A stretch of DNA of 64,000 nucleotides from Scylla paramamosain (lineage: Eukaryota; Arthropoda; Malacostraca; Decapoda; Portunidae), in contig NC_087166.1 in NCBI RefSeq assembly GCF_035594125.1, forward strand, positions 17,969,766 through 18,033,765, given 5' to 3'. The notes under the pieces were generated by a model that worked only from the letters and a program-made list of their open reading frames with translations, had not been told where the DNA came from and searched no databases. Both the position numbers and the translations under genes were made by a program. Shown in pieces: positions 1-16,313 of the stretch (within the stretch, counting starts at the first letter, position 1; each line of letters begins with the position of its first letter).

Positions 1-705
1 GACAGAGTGGAAAGAGTTTGATTAGGCAAGGTGCAAGCATGGAGGCATAGTTTCGGTGAACAATAGGAGTGATCCCATCAGGTCCATAAGCCTTCCGAGG
101 GTTTAGGCCAGCGAGGTCATGGAAAACATCATTGCGAAAAATCTTAATAGGTAGCATGAAGTAGTCAGAGGCTGGAGGAGAAGGAGGAACAAGCCCTGAA
201 TCGTCCAAGGTTTTTAGCAAAAGTTTGAGCGAAGAGTTCAGCTTTAGAGATAGATGTGATAGCATCTGGTTGAAATAAAGGAGGGAAAGAAGAAGAAGCA
301 AAGTTACACCAAAAGTCACGAGTAGACATAGATTTTGAAAGATTTTGACACTTTCTATTAATGAAGGATTTTTTGGCTGGTTGGAGAACAGACTTGGCAT
401 GGTTCCGGGGAGAAATATGAAGTGAATGAGATTCTGGTGATGGAAGGCTTAAGTACCTTTTGTGGGCCACCCCTCTATCATGTATAGCACGAAAACGAGC
501 TGTGTTTAACCAAGGTTCGGAAGGTTTAAGTCGAGAAAAAGAGTGAGGAATGTACGCCTCCATGCCGGACATTGTCACCTCTTTTATGCTCTCGGGACTC
601 AAAGACGGGTCTCTGACACGGAGGCAGTACTCATTCCAAGGGAAATTAGCAAAATACCTCCTCAGGTCCCCCAAACTAGCAGAGACAAAACGCCAGAGGT
701 ACCTT
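1..705 (-). mobile_element. Jockey-like LINE (J1) fragment, endonuclease C-terminus to start of RT
   Basis: Minus-strand translation gives the J1 segment linking the endonuclease to the reverse transcriptase, including SSFPPLFQPD, SISKAELFAQTF and the RT-proximal CLVKLFQ region at the window edge. The same segment recurs at 32346-33290, 45828-46250 and 55600-56300, which is how it was recognised. Frames are broken by small indels and the catalytic RT core would lie before position 1. Similarity to J1 stops near 705, where the other copies continue into endonuclease sequence, so the 5' side is truncated or rearranged. Non-functional. Confidence 0.8.
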
Positions 706-1378
706 CGCTGAAGCCTGGAGGGGTTCGCTCATTCAGCGGCACAAAAAAGCTGCTTGGAGTTCGATTACTAAGAAGGTAAATGAAACACGCCAAAAAACAA
801 GACACAGGAAGATCCAAGGTCATCATTGCTGCAGAGCTACATTATTACTTTAATTACTAGCGTCAGCGCATCACTGCTTTCTGTTGGGCTCTCCAGGGCA
901 ACTCCCGCCAAATATATAAAAAAAACAACACTCCTGCAGGTGTAGTCAATATATATGCAACAGTTCGGAGTCACTCAGGCCATTGAAAACATTCCTAACG
1001 GGGCTGATAATCCACGGTCAGCATCTTTCCTTGATTAACTTCGTTTTAGCTTTACTCTTAAAGTTAAGCTACATTCGGAGTTGCCTTAAATTTAAGACCT
1101 ACCCTCAGCACGACGAGGGAAGTTAAGCACAACTCTAAGCATAAGAGTTGGGCTGAATCAAACCTTTCTAGTTAACAATCTTTATTTATACGTGCCTGGC
1201 ACGAGGTCAATTGTCATCGGGTGACAATTGCAGTGAGTTGCCATGTAGTATGTTTAAAACGTAGTATAACAAAAACTTTATTGTTGTGTTACCTGTATAT
1301 GTTCTTCACTGACACATGCAAGAATTTAATCTGCCCCTTGCTACTTGTTTCCTGTAAGGATTTGACTGCATACGTTAT
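706..1378. other. Non-coding, unclassified
   Basis: No convincing gene. A short + frame near 720-790 (KKAAWSSITKKVNE) vaguely recalls Myb/SANT-like domains of Harbinger-type proteins but is too short and broken to call. The rest is AT-rich with small inverted repeats at 1208-1230 and near 1130-1155. Confidence 0.5.
1208..1230. repeat. Short perfect hairpin
   Basis: CAATTGTCA and TGACAATTG form a perfect 9-bp inverted repeat around a 5-base loop (TCGGG). No flanking element explains it. Confidence 0.6.
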
Positions 1379-2289
<911 letters not shown>

Positions 2290-3012
2290 TGAGTAGCATT
2301 TTTTTTTTTTATGCAAGAAGGCCACTACCTAAGGGTAATAAAAAAAAACTGTATAAAAATGCCAACTTAATTTTCAGTACATATTTAAAATATATCTCTT
2401 TAAATTTATTTTTAAAATTAAATTATCACTAATGGATCTGATACAATCTGGTAAGTCATTCCATTTGATACATCCATAATATATGACAAATCTTCGTTCT
2501 CTGTTAAGCTTGTCTTATATGATGGCAATTTTTGGTATTGATATTGTGTACTTGAAAAGCAGTGTGAAGTGCAACAGAGGATTGTGAAAATAATTGTTCA
2601 TGTATGAATTTAAGACTTTCCAAATTATAAACGTCTCAAGATGTTAAAGTTTATAAATAACAAAGCGGTGGGAGCATTATATTTTTTTCTTTACCAATTG
2701 TTGTAATAATATTTTTTAAGTAACTGTAGTGGTTTTATTGTAGTTGTATTTGCCCTGCCCTATACAACATTACAACACAAATATGGGTAAATAAAAGTAT
2801 AATATAATGTTAACAGTGTCTGATGATAAATGATGTTTTACCTTATGTAACGCACCTAATGACCTTCTGACTTTGTTGTATAAATAAGCTACGTAATTTT
2901 TGCAGCTGATGTTTAGGTTAATCATAATTCCTAAATATTTTACTGTATCAGATTTATTTATTAATTCCCCAACAATGTTAATAATAATTTCGAAAGGTGT
3001 GTAGCTTGCGTA
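2290..3012 (-). pseudogene. 3' end of a second LINE family (RT C-terminal region)
   Basis: Minus-strand frames contain the usual LINE RT tail order: a VKYLGIMINLN motif (about 2900-2960), then YNKVRRSLGALHKVK, then FVIYYGCIKWNDLPDCIR and a terminal ILKINLKRYILNMY followed by a stop near 2380. The RT core is absent and frames shift several times. The sequence differs from J1 and CR1 in this window, so it is a separate, older family. Clade within jockey/I-type LINEs cannot be settled by eye. Confidence 0.55.
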
Positions 3013-3465
3013 AATGTTCGGTTACAAATTAAATTCGCAGCTCTGCATAAATGTCTCTACAATATATATATCACATTTAAAGTGGGTAATAAATCACATA
3101 AAGAGCTATTATATCAACATAAAACAAAGTAATCATAACAATATTGACAGAAAGGGCTACAATTCAGTTATTCTTCAGAACACAAATTGGGCTGCTTTTT
3201 CTCCTCCTCCTACTCCTCCGCAAGACATATCTCTGACTCTCACCCAGGACATGCGTTCTCCCCGACGATGTTGGCTTGAGGAATTATTCCTGCAAGAGTC
3301 ATATTTATATCCACCTTCCTCGAGGAGTTACAGCTGCTCTAACTTCTCCTGTGAATCTTGTTCTTTTTCTTCCTTCTCTTCTTCCTTTTTCCTTGCTCCA
3401 CCACTCCACCTACCTCCACCACTCCACCTTTCCCGTTTTCTTTACTGCACAACCTATTCTATTTT

Positions 3466-4382
3466 TTATGCCATCTCCTTCCGGCACAAAATACAAGAAT
3501 CACCAAACAGCGATATCCCTACACTCCTGACACACTTAATGCGCCTACTGGACGCCATGGCCGTCTGGTGTATCATAACGGCACCACCAGGCATCATAAT
3601 TCCTGACCGGACAACAACTTCTAGGTCACCAATCAAGATTAAATCACTGTCCCCTTCATTTCTTTTCACTGGAGAACACACCACATCCTCCACCGGGCCT
3701 TCACTGCCCACATCTTCACTCTGCCTTGCCTGCTCCGCGATGTCACATTCATACGACGAATAAACTAAAAGTGCCACTTATACGGCAAAAATATGAGGAA
3801 CCATAGCACGGGGAAGATTGGTCCCATACAAGAGGTAATCAGGCTTGCCCGCGTGACAAATGTGACCTCGCCGGTCCACCAAACCGTTTCAACTGGTCCC
3901 GAGTCAACCCGACTTCAAATCGGCCACACACTGGGCATCTTCGTGCTATCTGCACAATGGGTATCTACTTGCTATCTGCACAAGTGCCTCCTTAATTGTG
4001 GATGGCACATTAACTGGAGCTTCAAACCTCTTTCCTTTTCTCTCCTCCATTCAGGATATTGTTACTATCCTCTAACTTCGTTCGACCCACTGCCTCTTTG
4101 CTGCCCACCCCTGTCTTGACAACAAGCAAGGCAACGTGTCCCCGAGAGGCAGAATCTTCGCTCGGCACGCTGATAGCTATATCATCGTCAATCAAAAGGG
4201 GTGGCTTACTACTTGAGATAACCCTATCCGTGTCTGGTCCCGGCAGGGGAGCAGCCTGCTCCCGGCTTCTGGTATACTCCGCATGGAAGAAAACTTTTAC
4301 CTCCCTAACAGAATTAGGAGTCTCCCCGCCCTCAGCAGTAACTCATAACATACTAGATACATCAGACTGGGGCTCAGTTTGA
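3466..4382 (-). pseudogene. Unknown post-protease region of G1
   Basis: Minus frames 4382-4059 (about REQAAPLPGPDT) and 3777-3466 (about SGIMMPGGAVMIHQTA) align by eye with G2 frames containing GGGEQAAPLPGANT (near 50400) and LLGPAVMLRRNNG (near 49340). The region is Ser/Pro/Gly-rich and matches no RT, RNase H or integrase motif. It may be a rearranged remnant or a captured sequence. Function unknown. Confidence 0.45.
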
Positions 4383-4659
4383 GTACCAACGCCCACAACC
4401 TCCAAACCAGGTGACAGCTCTGCCTGAGCGTCACCTACGAGATGTTACGCAGAGTGAGGTAAGCAAGCAAACAAACTATACCAACCCCAACACTCAAGCC
4501 TCACCTTCCTGTGGTGCGCTCTGCGGTAATGTAATTAGCCCTAGTACAATGACTCACGAACAAGCCTTACTCTACCTTCCGCAGACCTCGCCAGCAGCAG
4601 CATAGGCTTCTGGGCATTCTACCCCCCCCCCCCCACGGCACTAGTCTCTCGGTGGTCCT

Positions 4660-4940
4660 TCCTTATTGCAATCGATCCCAAGAGTTAAAGAGGGCGCGGG
4701 CGCCCGACGCCCGGGCGTTCGCCTCAGTTCTCCGCCATAGCCTCCTCCGGGATTTTTTCCGCAGCCAGAGGATTCCCTCAGACTCAGACCTGCAAAGTAA
4801 TTTCTTAAGAGGAAATCGACCTGACAATGGAAGATCTTCCTTTAATACCATCCGCGCATCCGCGGTCACTAGCCAGTACACAAGCCTCATCTCCCCAGTG
4901 GCGAAGCTTTCTACGGCTCCTATTCCCCGGCAACACACGG
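4660..4940 (-). pseudogene. Gypsy retropepsin C-terminal region, decayed
   Basis: The minus strand at 4789-4820 reads VDFLLRNYFAG, a degraded form of DFLLGNDLAGG, which follows the aspartic protease domain in SCAN-type Gypsy polyproteins and is intact in G2 (50776-50809). Upstream in element order, MCCRGIGAVESFATGEMRL aligns with G2 VCCRGIGASESFATAEIRL. The catalytic DTG triad is not recognisable. Confidence 0.5.
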
Positions 4941-5224
4941 GCTTGTCCGAGGCAATCGCCTCCCAGTAACATTTCTACACAACTACTGCTGTGCTGCTGT
5001 GTCTCTCAAAATATTGATGGGGTACTCAACCTCATCAATCTTAACAGTGCCTTTACATAAAAATAGACGAAACTTTACCAAAACCAGACCTTATGATTGA
5101 TTGAAAGGTATCAGCAGACGAAAAGGCAGCTACTCCTGTCTTTCTACCCTCACAACCAAATACTGGCCAGGCCTCAGCACTATCCTGGTCTCTACCGTGA
5201 GTCACAATGTCATTGGTTTCTGGG

Positions 5225-6256
5225 GGGACTTAGAAGTCGTGGCAGTTGCTAATTTAGTACAGTTAAAATTAAGGTACCCAGTATTCTTACATTAATGACT
5301 CATAGGCGACAAAATGTATCTGGGAGTGCTATGCACCATACTTCCAGTCTGTCTTCATTGAGGGCTTTGTGGAGACTTTTTACCAACAGGATTTACTCGT
5401 CCTGACTTGTTGCCACTACTATTGTGTGGACTTCCTGACAAACCGGCGCCTGCCGCGCCTCTAGACAAGCTGTCACTGACCCCGCCAAACGTCCCAACGA
5501 GACACTGATCGGTGTTTTAAATCTTTTCTCCCAGACCAGTAGGACAATCTCTTACTCGGCCACATTAACAGACTGCTCAATCACGATGAGCTCCACCTTT
5601 AATTCACAGAAGGGAATGATACGCTCGCTAGCCATCCACTTTTCAAATATCTCCTTGAGGTAGCGAGCACAATCAAGATATAAGCCACTAGGCTAAAAAT
5701 TTTTTGTAGCCCCTTCTAAATTGCTGTAAGCGTCTGGCCGCAGCTCATAGGTTCTCAGAATGTGAGCCTCATACTCATAATCATCTAAATCCTCCCCTGG
5801 CATTCTGTCATAGACTTCGAATGCCTTGCTTTTCAACATTAGCAACGGGGTCAAACCAACGTTCCTGAGGACAAACTCAGCCGCCTTCTCAAATCTTCTG
5901 AACTGTTCTGTCACCTTCTCATTAAACTCTGATATTAACTTCAAACTTCTCACCGAATGGCTCTCCACTTTATCTTCTTTTACTCCTCATCTCCACACAC
6001 CAAGAGGTGAATTAACTTCTATCTGAGTTTTCTCCAACTCATGTATTCTTTTCTTCTCAGACTCCTTCTCCCTCTCTACTTCACATATTTTCATCTCTTT
6101 CTCGTACATTCTTGCCTCCTCCTGGACTTCAAGCCTCTCGGATTCCCTAGCTTCGCCAGCCTTCAACCTTCTTGTCTCGGCTTCAGCCTCCAACTCAAGC
6201 CTTCTCATCTCTCTAGCCTCTTCCTTCTCCATTCTCATTTCCGATTTAAAGCTCAT
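5225..6256 (-). pseudogene. Gypsy-like gag of G1, frameshifted
   Basis: Starts MSFKSEMRMEKEEARE at 6256 and runs into a long charged coiled coil (Glu/Arg/Lys heptads, to about 5990). It then shifts frame into a segment with SLKLISEFNEKVTEQFRRFE and YEAHILRTYELRPDAY (5968-5693), typical of the SCAN-like fold of Gypsy gag. A decayed CCHC knuckle (CKNTGYLNFNC, about 5240-5275) follows, its first Cys side hit by a stop. Homologous gags lie at 17915-19275 (+) and 52388-51190 (-). In this family gag would form the particle and bind RNA; this copy cannot make a full protein. Confidence 0.7.
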
Positions 6257-6533
6257 CTCCCCCTACATGCCTTCTGTCTTGGAAAATCCACCAACACCGT
6301 GGGTAGGGCTTATATTACCACGGACACTGTTCGTAGGATTTTGTGTTCAGACATCGAACTGTGCCAAGTCTACACTGCCACTGCCAGCAGACACAGAAGA
6401 CTCAAGTCTGGAGTCGCCCCTGCTATCAGCCTTCCCTTCCATGGTGAAGGCTGAGCACTGACACACAAGGGACAAACAAAAAAACGACACTCAACTGTCT
6501 CCCCCTTGTGGCTGGGAAACTTCTGTTACGACC

Positions 6534-9779
<3,246 letters not shown>

Positions 9780-9780
9780 A

Positions 9781-10239
9781 CTATATCGAGATCTCTGTAG
9801 CCAGATGATATAGAGCTCTGTTGAACAGTGGCTGTTTTCTCCCTCCCCGTGCTTTACCGTGTCTAAGTGGTACTAGCCAGTCCTCTGGGAGACCATAAGG
9901 TTTATTATCTTCTGTGAGCTACTACCCTCTCAAGACAAACTACCCACACACAGAACATTATATCCTCCTGTTAAACAGCAGTTTATTTACGATAGTGGTT
10001 TGTCCTGTGTCATAGCTGTGACCCCTAGAACGTGATTTTGTGATTTTTTCTCAACAAGTTAAAGGCGTTTGGCAGTTGCAGTGCTCCCTTACCCGTGGGA
10101 GGGTGAAACAGGTTGTCGACCTCATTTGTTTAATCACTACAGGAGACCAGTAGGAACTTGTATATGTGTATTTGAGCCCTACACTAACCTATATAGGAGG
10201 TAGCTTAGGAAACCTGTGAGAGGGGTTGAACCTAGTGTC

Positions 10240-10242
<3 letters not shown>
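9781..10242 (+). repeat. LTR variant B 3' portion
   Basis: From about 10090, GGTGAAACAGGTTGTCGACC, then GGAGACCAGTAGGAACTTG, then GAGCCCTACACTA and AGGTAGCTTAGGAAA, follow the order of LTR tails at 39320-39460 and 42160-42280. It ends against a TA array. Confidence 0.6.

Positions 10243-10330
<88 letters not shown>
10243..10330. repeat. (TA)n array, left flank of solo LTR
   Basis: TA tract with one G interruption. The LTR starts TGTAATGTACAGC directly after it, and TA resumes at 15814 after the LTR ends. Confidence 0.95.
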
Positions 10331-11250
10331 TGTAATGTACAGCTAGTTAAAGCAACATAAAATGAAGAAAGTAAGTACACATAAGAAAATAATAATGAGG
10401 GAGAAAGAGAGGGAGACAAGCTATATTCAAATTTCCAGACTTTGATACGTACTGGTCATGTACGTATTCAACCAGAAACTCTTAAGATATTTATCCGTGC
10501 AATTACTCATGTTCCCCACTTAAATTTTCTTTACTTTCCCTTATCCATTTAATTCGAGACTCACCCAATATTTAGTAGAAGAGTTCCCCTTAACAATGAA
10601 ACAATCAGTATTCATCTAGCCCCTTTTGTTTAGTCAGTAGAGGTTTTGAATGTTAAGTGTTTTATTCAAGTAACGACTCCGCGGGCAGAGGGTGTGGGCA
10701 CGTGTCTGTATGTGTCTGTGTGTGTGTGTGTGTGTGTCGCACACCCAACTTCTTTCCTTGTACCTCCTTCTCTTGACAGCATCGCGTTAGAGACATGCTC
10801 TAACATTTAAAAGAGACTAAGCCTAGATAACAGTTAGCTGGGTCAGTTGCCTTAAGGGGATAAGTAAGTCATTACCGGCCATACTTATATAGATTAGGAG
10901 TCTCCATGGTAGTCTGCCAGTAAGGGTAGTTGTGAATTACACACTATACCCAGGGAAGTGACTCCTCACCTATGTGAGAATACAGGTCGAGCTGGTGAAG
11001 TGAGCGGTGACTGACCCTCCTGTGTGTGTTTATGGGCACTCTTTTTGCTGTAGTTTCTTGTGCCTCTTCTTAATAATCCTGTTTTTTTTTTTTTTTTTTT
11101 CTTAAAAGCTACTGTGAGCTGATGCAGTTCAGCAGCAGAGGACCTAAATAATAAACTGCGTAGTGAAATTTACCCCCTTCTAAGGTCCTGACAAGCCCTG
11201 CTGTCCGGGAGGCAGTAAACGACACTACTCGGCTTGAGGCCATAACACTC
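10331..11250 (+). repeat. Solo LTR variant A, first part
   Basis: Begins TGTAATGTACAGCTAG, matching the reverse complement of the outer end of the LTR at 48690-48708. The section 11100-11245 is the reverse complement of 52895-53040 (including CTGCTGTCCGGGAGGCAGTA). It breaks at ..CATAACACTC where a CR1 element is inserted and resumes at 15466. The rejoined LTR is about 1,264 bp, starts TG and ends CA, and has no internal element beside it, so it is a solo LTR. Confidence 0.8.
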
Positions 11251-11328
11251 AGGTCAGGGTTCCCAGTCTCAGGTCAGGGTTCCCCAGTCTCAGGTCAGGG
11301 TTCCTTCCAGTCTCAGGTCAGGGTTCCT
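11248..11328 (+). repeat. Tandem repeat in CR1 5' UTR
   Basis: Four units of CTCAGGTCAGGGTTCC with short variable spacers (about 20-23 bp period). They sit at the very 5' end of the CR1 insertion, where LINEs often carry promoter-type repeats. A promoter role is inferred only from position. Confidence 0.8.
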
Positions 11329-11388
11329 AGTGAACAGATGTGTTTAGTGAGCAGTGACCTGACGCTAATATAGCTGGCTAGTGTAGAC

Positions 11389-12306
11389 ATGGCGCCTTGT
11401 GTTGCTGAGTCGACTGGTTGTGTTAGTTCTCCTGTTCTCGAGGCCTTCGTTGCGAAGGTCTCAGAGGTGGAGGATGAGTTCCATCGAAGGATCTCGGTGG
11501 TGCAGGCTGAGTTTCGTGAGAGGATCTCAGACCTACAGGCTGAGTTCTATGAGAGGATCTCAGCTCCTGTGGGAGGGTCGTGCCCCACCGTCACCTTACC
11601 TAGTAAGGCGACGGAGGAGCAGTGGTCGGTTGTGTGCAGGGGAGCCAAGAGGATGAAGGTCCTCAGGGCATCTTGCGTGGAGACGATGAATCCCCTCAAT
11701 GTGCTGGAGGAAGGGAAGGAGAAGGAGGTGGACAGGGCGGTAGGAGGCAAGAAGGAGGGGGCAGATGCAGTTACCCTGCCCCAAGGTAGAGTGCTTGTGT
11801 TTGGTGATAGTCAGGTTAGGCACTTAGATAGTGCGTTCTGTGGTAGGGATAAGAAGCGTAGGTCGAGGGTGTGTTTGCCGGGGGCCGGGATAGGGAAGGT
11901 AGCTGATAGGCTAGACACGTGCTCGGAAAAAGATGGGACCAAGCCCATTGTTTTTCTCAGTGCGGGAGGGAATGATCTTGGTAAGGTCAGGAGTGAGGAG
12001 TTTATCAGGAGGTTTCGACAGGCTTTGGACAGGATTAGGGACAAGGGAGGGATCCCCGTGGTATGTGGTGTCTTGCCGAGGAGGGGAGTTGGTGCTGAGT
12101 GGCTGTCCAGGGCTATTACAGTGAATTGCAGGCTCGCGAATGATTGTAGGAGTAATGGATGGACATTCATCGACAACTGGGACCTTTTCTATGGTAGGGA
12201 CACCTTGTACGCCAGGGATGGAGTGCATTTGTCACGCCAGGGTGTTCGTGTTTTGGCCGAAACACTCGAGCGGGAGGTAACTGCACTCCAGCACTTTTTT
12301 CGTTAG
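11389..12306 (+). CDS. CR1-like ORF1 protein with SGNH hydrolase (esterase) domain
   Basis: Open for 305 residues from MAPCVAESTG to a TAG stop. Residues about 20-58 form a short coiled coil built from three near-identical segments (AEFRERISDLQ-type). Residues 135-300 carry the SGNH/GDSL hydrolase blocks: GDS at 139-141 (nucleophile Ser), GGND at 193-196, and DGVH at 277-280 (Asp-His pair). Esterase-type ORF1 proteins are known in CR1-clade LINEs and are thought to help RNA-protein particle formation or membrane association. ORF1 is intact whereas ORF2, 76 bp downstream, is broken. This start also begins the truncated second copy (34430). Catalytic activity is inferred from motifs. Confidence 0.9.
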   Translation: MAPCVAESTGCVSSPVLEAFVAKVSEVEDEFHRRISVVQAEFRERISDLQAEFYERISAPVGGSCPTVTLPSKATEEQWSVVCRGAKRMKVLRASCVETMNPLNVLEEGKEKEVDRAVGGKKEGADAVTLPQGRVLVFGDSQVRHLDSAFCGRDKKRRSRVCLPGAGIGKVADRLDTCSEKDGTKPIVFLSAGGNDLGKVRSEEFIRRFRQALDRIRDKGGIPVVCGVLPRRGVGAEWLSRAITVNCRLANDCRSNGWTFIDNWDLFYGRDTLYARDGVHLSRQGVRVLAETLEREVTALQHFFR

Positions 12307-12382
12307 TCGGGAGGGAAGAAGGGGTAGTGAGGAGAAGGCGAGGGGCAAATTAGTTAAATCTAGAACGGTAGCTAGCTCAGGG

Positions 12383-15376
12383 ATGGTGAGAAATAGCTTA
12401 AGTGTTTATTACACAAACTATAGAAGTATTCTGAATAAAATAGACTTGCTTAGAGGAATAGCGAGCGTAGAGAAATTTGATGTAATTGCTTTAACTGAAA
12501 CTTGGCTAGATATGTCAGGAAAAGTATTTAATCCAGAGGTTAAGATAGATGGGTATACAATGTTCTATAAAGATAGGGAAAACAGGAGAGGAGGAGGCGT
12601 CGCGTTATACCTTAGGGACACATTACAGTGTTGTATGAACAATATAATTAAAACAGATAACAAAGCAGAGTCGATATGGGTAGATATTAAGGAAGGATCG
12701 CAGTCAGTAGTACTAGGGGTAGTTTACAGACCACCGACCAGTACAGAGGAAATTAACACCTCACTGTGGCAGGAATTAAATAGAGCAGGCAGGTACAGTC
12801 AGGTATGTGTGGTAGATTTTAATTTTAGGAATATCGACTGGAGTCTGATTGTAGGTAACAAGGAAGCAAAGGAATTTCTTAAGGTAATTCAGGATGATTT
12901 TTTTAAAACAGGTAGCCCTAGAACCCACAAGGGGGAATAATATTCTAGATTTAATTCTTACTAACAGGGAGGAAGCAGTCACGCAGGTAGAGGTTGGAGG
13001 ACAGCTAGGTAACAGTGACCATAGGGAAATTAGGTACAATTTAGAATGGGAAGAAACTGTTAGAAACAAAAGCACTAGTAAAATACCTGACTTTAGGAGA
13101 GCAAATTTTGAAGAATTAAAAAGGTTCCTCCAAGGAGTGGACTGGCAAAGGATGCAGGGTGAGGTTAGGTCAGGGACGGAGTTCAGAGAGATGAGGCAGG
13201 ATGAGAGAGGTGAGGTGAGGCTCCGGAAGGGAGGAGGAAAGAAGAAGGGGGGAGATAGGTGTGAGTATGTTGGAATGTCAGGTCATGCTGAAATGAGAGA
13301 GGTGAGATCGAGGCGAGTAGATGAGGGAGTGGAGAGGATGGTAGGGGAAGAGATGAGGGAATTAGGTGAAGTAAAGGTAGATGAATTGTATAAATATTTC
13401 GTAGATAAAGTTCATACAGGTCAGTTAGCAAATATCTCGTATAGAACAATAAGATCACAAAAAAATGACCCTAAATGGATGACTGCTAGGTTAAAGTATT
13501 ATATAGGGCGTAAGAGAAGTATATATAAGAGATTAAGGGCAGGTGAAGAAGTTTTAAGGACACAATATAATGAATTAGTTAGAACAGTCAAGAAGTTAAC
13601 GAGGAAAGCTAAGGACAATTATGAATTAAAGGTAGCCAGCCAGACGAAGACAGACCCCAAGGGATTTTATCAGGTATACAGGACGAAGAATAAGGATACT
13701 GTAGGTCCATTAAAGGCAGCAGATGGGGTGCTGGTTAGTTCTGGGGAGGAGATTAGTAAAATTCTGAATGAATATTTTCTAACTGTCTTCACCCAGGAAA
13801 ACATGCAGGATATGCCAGATAGTGAACAGGTGTTTAGAGCAGATGAGAATGAGAAGCTGACAGATATTTCCATAACATAGTGCAAGAGGAGATAGATAGG
13901 CTAAAAAAGTTCAAGTCACCAGGACCTGATGAAATATATCCCAGAGTACTCAAGGAATGTAAAGAGATTATTAGTGAGCCGTTAGTTTCTGTCTTTAGGA
14001 AATCACTGGAGTCGGGGGAGGTACCAGTAATGTGGAGGCAGGCTAATGTAGTACCCATCTTTAAGAAAGGAGATAAAATTTTAGCGTCTAATCATAGACC
14101 TGTCAGCTTAACTTCAGTTGTAGGCAAAATGTTAGAGTCAATAATAGCGAGAAACATTAGGGAACATTTAGACAAACATAACTTGATAAATCAGTCACAG
14201 CATGGCTTCACGAAGGGGAAGTCTTGCCTGACAAACTTGTTAAGTTTTTACAGTAAGGTGTACGAGGCGGTAGATAATGGTGATAGTTATGATATCTTAT
14301 ATCTGGATTTTAGTAAAGCATTTGACAAGGTACCCCATCAAAGGCTCCTGAGAAAGGTTAGGGCACACGGGATAGATGGGAAGGTGTTAGGCTAGATAGG
14401 GTCATGGCTTGGTAACAGGCGACAGAGAGTGGTAATAAACGGCTCGAAATCCGAGTGGGGTCATGTAATTAGTGGGGTGCCACAGGGATCAGTATTAGGG
14501 CCATTGTTATTTCTAATATATATCAATGACTTGGATAGTGGAATTAGTAGTGATGTTAGTAAATTTGCGGATGACACAAAGATAGGTAGATTAATTAGGT
14601 CAGAATCGGATGCCATCGTCTTGCAGGCAGACTTAGATAGAATGAATGAATGGACGGATAGATGGCAAATGCAATTTAATATCAATAAATGCAAAGTGCT
14701 TAGTGTAGGTAGAGGAAACCCACACAATAGGTACACAGTAAACAACCAAACTTTGGTAGGTACAGGGTACGAGAAAGATTTAGGAGTTATAGTTAGCTCT
14801 GAGCTCCGTCTAGGGAAACAATGCATAGAAGCCAGAAATAAGGCAAATAGGGTACTAGGATTCATTTTTAGGAGTGTTAAAAGTAGAAGGTCGGAAGTAA
14901 TATTAAAGTTATACTTGGCGCTGGTCAGACCTCATCTAGACTACGCTGTGCAGTTCTGGTCCCCACATTACAGGAAAGATATAGGTCTATTAGAATCAGT
15001 ACAGAGGAGAATGACTAAAAGGATACAGGGGATGAGGAGTATTCCTTACGAGGCGAGGTTGAAGCTGTTAAATTTACATTCTCTAGAGAGACGTAGGTTA
15101 AGAGGGAACCTGATAGAAGTCTATCAGTGGTATAAGGGTTATAACAAGGGAGATGTAAACAAAATTCTTAGGGTCAGCAACCAGGGTAGAACAAGAAATA
15201 ACGGGTTCAAGCTTGAAAAATTTAGGTTTAGGAAGGAGATAGGAAAAAATTGGTTCTCACATAGAGTGGTAGATGAGTGGAACGGGCTCAGTGGTCATGT
15301 AGTTAGTGCTAGGACACTAGAGAGCTTTAAAAGAAGATTGTACATGTTTATGGATGGGGATAACAGATGGAAATAG
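12383..15376 (+). pseudogene. CR1-like ORF2 (endonuclease-reverse transcriptase), three lesions
   Basis: Begins MVRNSLSVYYTNYRSILNKI. The endonuclease domain (12383-13050) shows ALTETWLD, RRGGGVALY, VVYRPP, VCVVDFNFRN (the usual Gly before DFN is missing through a 3-bp loss) and GNSDHREI. The RT domain (13880-14700) shows SPGPDEIYP, LYLDFSKAFDKVPH, GVPQGSVLGPLLF and KFADDTKIG; the C-terminal domain ends near 15376. Lesions: a frameshift in the T-run near 12895-12902, a frameshift near 13865-13880, and an in-frame TAG at 14393-14395 where TGG (Trp) is expected. Everything else is well preserved, so the insertion is fairly young but cannot encode an active RT unless the breaks are sequencing errors. 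Confidence 0.9.
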
Positions 15377-15440
15377 GTAGGTGTATTTCATACAGGGACT
15401 CCCACGTGTAAGCCTGGTCGCTTCTTGCAGTTTCCCTTAT

Positions 15441-15464
15441 TTCTTATGTTCTTATGTTCTTATG
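15441..15464 (+). repeat. CR1 3' terminal octamer repeat
   Basis: Three perfect TTCTTATG units end the element. The second copy ends TTCTTATGTTCTT (37193-37205) and the third shows the reverse complement at 60153-60170. Confidence 0.9.
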
Positions 15465-15465
15465 T

Positions 15466-16163
<698 letters not shown>

Positions 16164-16313
16164 AAATTCTAAAGCATTTAAGAATACAAGTCTTTCTAAT
16201 GCTGTGAATATACATGTCGTAATAGAAAAGAGGGTATTTGATCACGTAGTAATAAGCACAGTCGTTATTTTGCCATAAATTTCAATGATTTTCATTAACC
16301 TTCACTCTACAAG

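Larger units (their letters stand above)
11251..15465 (+). mobile_element. Near full-length CR1-like LINE nested in LTR
   Basis: About 4.2 kb containing 5' UTR repeats, ORF1 with a hydrolase domain, ORF2 with endonuclease and RT, and a 3' end of three TTCTTATG octamers. Octamer tails are the hallmark of CR1-clade LINEs. It splits LTR variant A: ..AACACTC on the left and ACTCTGTTGGG on the right, where an uninterrupted LTR copy (minus strand, 52895-52925) reads ..AACACTCTGTTGGG. That leaves a 4-bp ACTC target duplication (11247-11250 and 15466-15469). Related copies: 34381-37206 (+) and 60151-61110 (-). Confidence 0.9.

Noticed and set aside
720..800. Possible Myb/SANT-like domain fragment
   Set aside because: Only about 15 residues look suggestive, with stops close by; not enough to call.
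3014..3763. 249-residue + strand frame
   Set aside because: Antisense to the G1 tail region on the minus strand; Ser/Pro-rich shadow with no family motif.
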